Source: Aldrovandia affinis (lineage: Eukaryota; Chordata; Actinopteri; Notacanthiformes; Halosauridae). Taken from it: DNA of 64,000 bases. Every line of letters begins with the position of its first letter. Positions within the stretch are counted from its first letter, which is position 1. The translations under genes and the position numbers were made by a program. Shown here piece after piece: positions 62,981 to 64,000 of this stretch. The notes below the pieces were generated by a model. The model saw nothing but the letters and a program-made list of their open reading frames with translations, did no database searches and had not been told where the DNA came from. The stretch is from assembly GCA_029706075.1 (NCBI GenBank), contig JAINUG010000039.1, forward strand, positions 3,223,501 through 3,287,500, given 5' to 3'.

Positions 62981-63174
62981 CTCTTCGCCAGGGGTGTCCA
63001 ATCTTATCCGAGAAGGTCTGCCATTGGGTGCGGGCTTTTGTGCTAGCCCAGCACTAAAACACCCGATTGAAGGTAACGATAAGGTGGTTCGTTGAATCAG
63101 GTTTTTTATTGCTGGGCCAGAACAAAAGACCGCACCCACCGTCTAGGACAAGATTGGACACCCCTGCTCTAGTC
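62981..63174. mobile_element. hAT-like MITE, related to 9421
   Basis: The element spans 62989-63166. The ends CAGGGGTGTCCAATCTT and AAGATTGGACACCCCTG are perfect inverted repeats, and the body shares wording with the MITE at 9421 (CAGCACTAAAACACCC against CAGTAAAACACCTGA). The flanking octamers CTCTTCGC and CTCTAGTC match at five of eight, an eroded target duplication. Confidence 0.85.
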
Positions 63175-64000
63175 TATGTGCTTTACTCTACAGGGGTAGT
63201 CCTGGTCCTTGTGTGCCAGCGAGCGTTCTATTCTGCACAAGCTCTGAATCGCATTGCCAGATCGATCATTTCTCTACATGCTCGAGATTAATTTGTCACG
63301 CCATTCATTTTTCTATATATATATTTTTAATCTGATCATGTATGCATAAAATCGGGTAATTATTCTCCGCTTTGTTGTTCTCTTATTTAGTGATGCCAAG
63401 CGTGAAATGATTGCACTTTGGGCTATGTTCTGCCTGAGTGAATGAGGAGACACCTGTCTGGAGCAATAACTCCACCACCTCCACTCCGACAGCAGGAGAG
63501 GAGAACACGGCCGCCCGGTTTTAGACTAGGCAAGGACAGGCGCACACCAAAAAATACAACAGATCGCATTTATGTAACAATATGTGAATTAAATCCGTAT
63601 GTATCATATATGCACTGCTATGTGGGGAGTGGAATTCAATTAACCACCACATACCTGGTCATTTTGTATTAAATGTCATAAAATAAACTAAAAGAAAATC
63701 ATGTAAATATAGAAGCAAACACTATTTTTATTCATCCTTATGTGGCAACACATTCTTGCTCTGGGGGAAAAAACATGTTTTTATATTTAAAGTATATAGT
63801 TACATCCGTTTCAGTGTCTCCCCTTGGAATTGGTTAGTCATACCAAATGATTATTTTCTTGGGGCGTGGAGAAGGGAATTTATCCAGAGTGAAATGTGCT
63901 TTAAAGATGTAAACAAAGCCACATGTGTTATTTGCAATCTCTGCACCCTTAAATAACCATTCTATTCCTTCATTGAAATTACTACATTTGAATTATATGG
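63175..64000. other. Intergenic sequence, no gene seen
   Basis: Mixed to AT-rich sequence without recognisable genes or repeats, running off the window. Confidence 0.5.

Overview
The window is vertebrate nuclear DNA, almost certainly from a ray-finned (teleost) fish. There are no bacterial-style operons. It has spliced exons of a vertebrate gene, many microsatellites, Tc1-like and hAT-like DNA transposon remnants, and tRNA-derived SINEs whose tails are typical of fish genomes. I cannot name the species. Nearly all long open frames here are non-coding or transposon debris.

Layout. (1) 1-15914 (+) is the 3' end of fgf14, a fibroblast growth factor homologous factor. It holds part of a large intron, the penultimate coding exon (13114-13312), a 2.46-kb intron and the last coding exon (15775-15914, stop TAG). 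A likely 3' UTR follows to about 18.67 kb, with AATAAA signals at 18646 and 18838. (2) About 18.9-43.6 kb is gene-poor and full of repeats: a Tc1-like element with a truncated transposase at 27362-28017, a LINE 3' end near 31.5-32.07 kb, a 600-bp inverted-repeat element at 37750-38349, and several SINEs. (3) 43.6-53.4 kb (- strand) has two pieces that look like exons of itgbl1 (integrin beta-like 1). One is an open 126-bp exon at 53244-53369. The other is a decayed exon at 43614-43675 with lost cysteines and a stop codon. In human, ITGBL1 lies tail-to-tail with FGF14, so order and orientation both fit. (4) 54-64 kb holds CpG-rich patches, two Tc1-like elements (55564-56455, 56561-57091), an orphan exon-like block at 59646-59702 (+), and a small hAT-like MITE at 62989-63166.

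The genes do not form a pathway. fgf14 encodes an intracellular modulator of voltage-gated sodium channels, and itgbl1 a secreted EGF-repeat protein. The most interesting signals are the apparent decay of itgbl1 beside an intact fgf14 end, the unexplained exon-like block near 59.65 kb, an unassigned coding-like segment near 40.7-41.4 kb, and several small transposable elements whose exact boundaries can be read. I found no convincing sign of a wholly new biological system.
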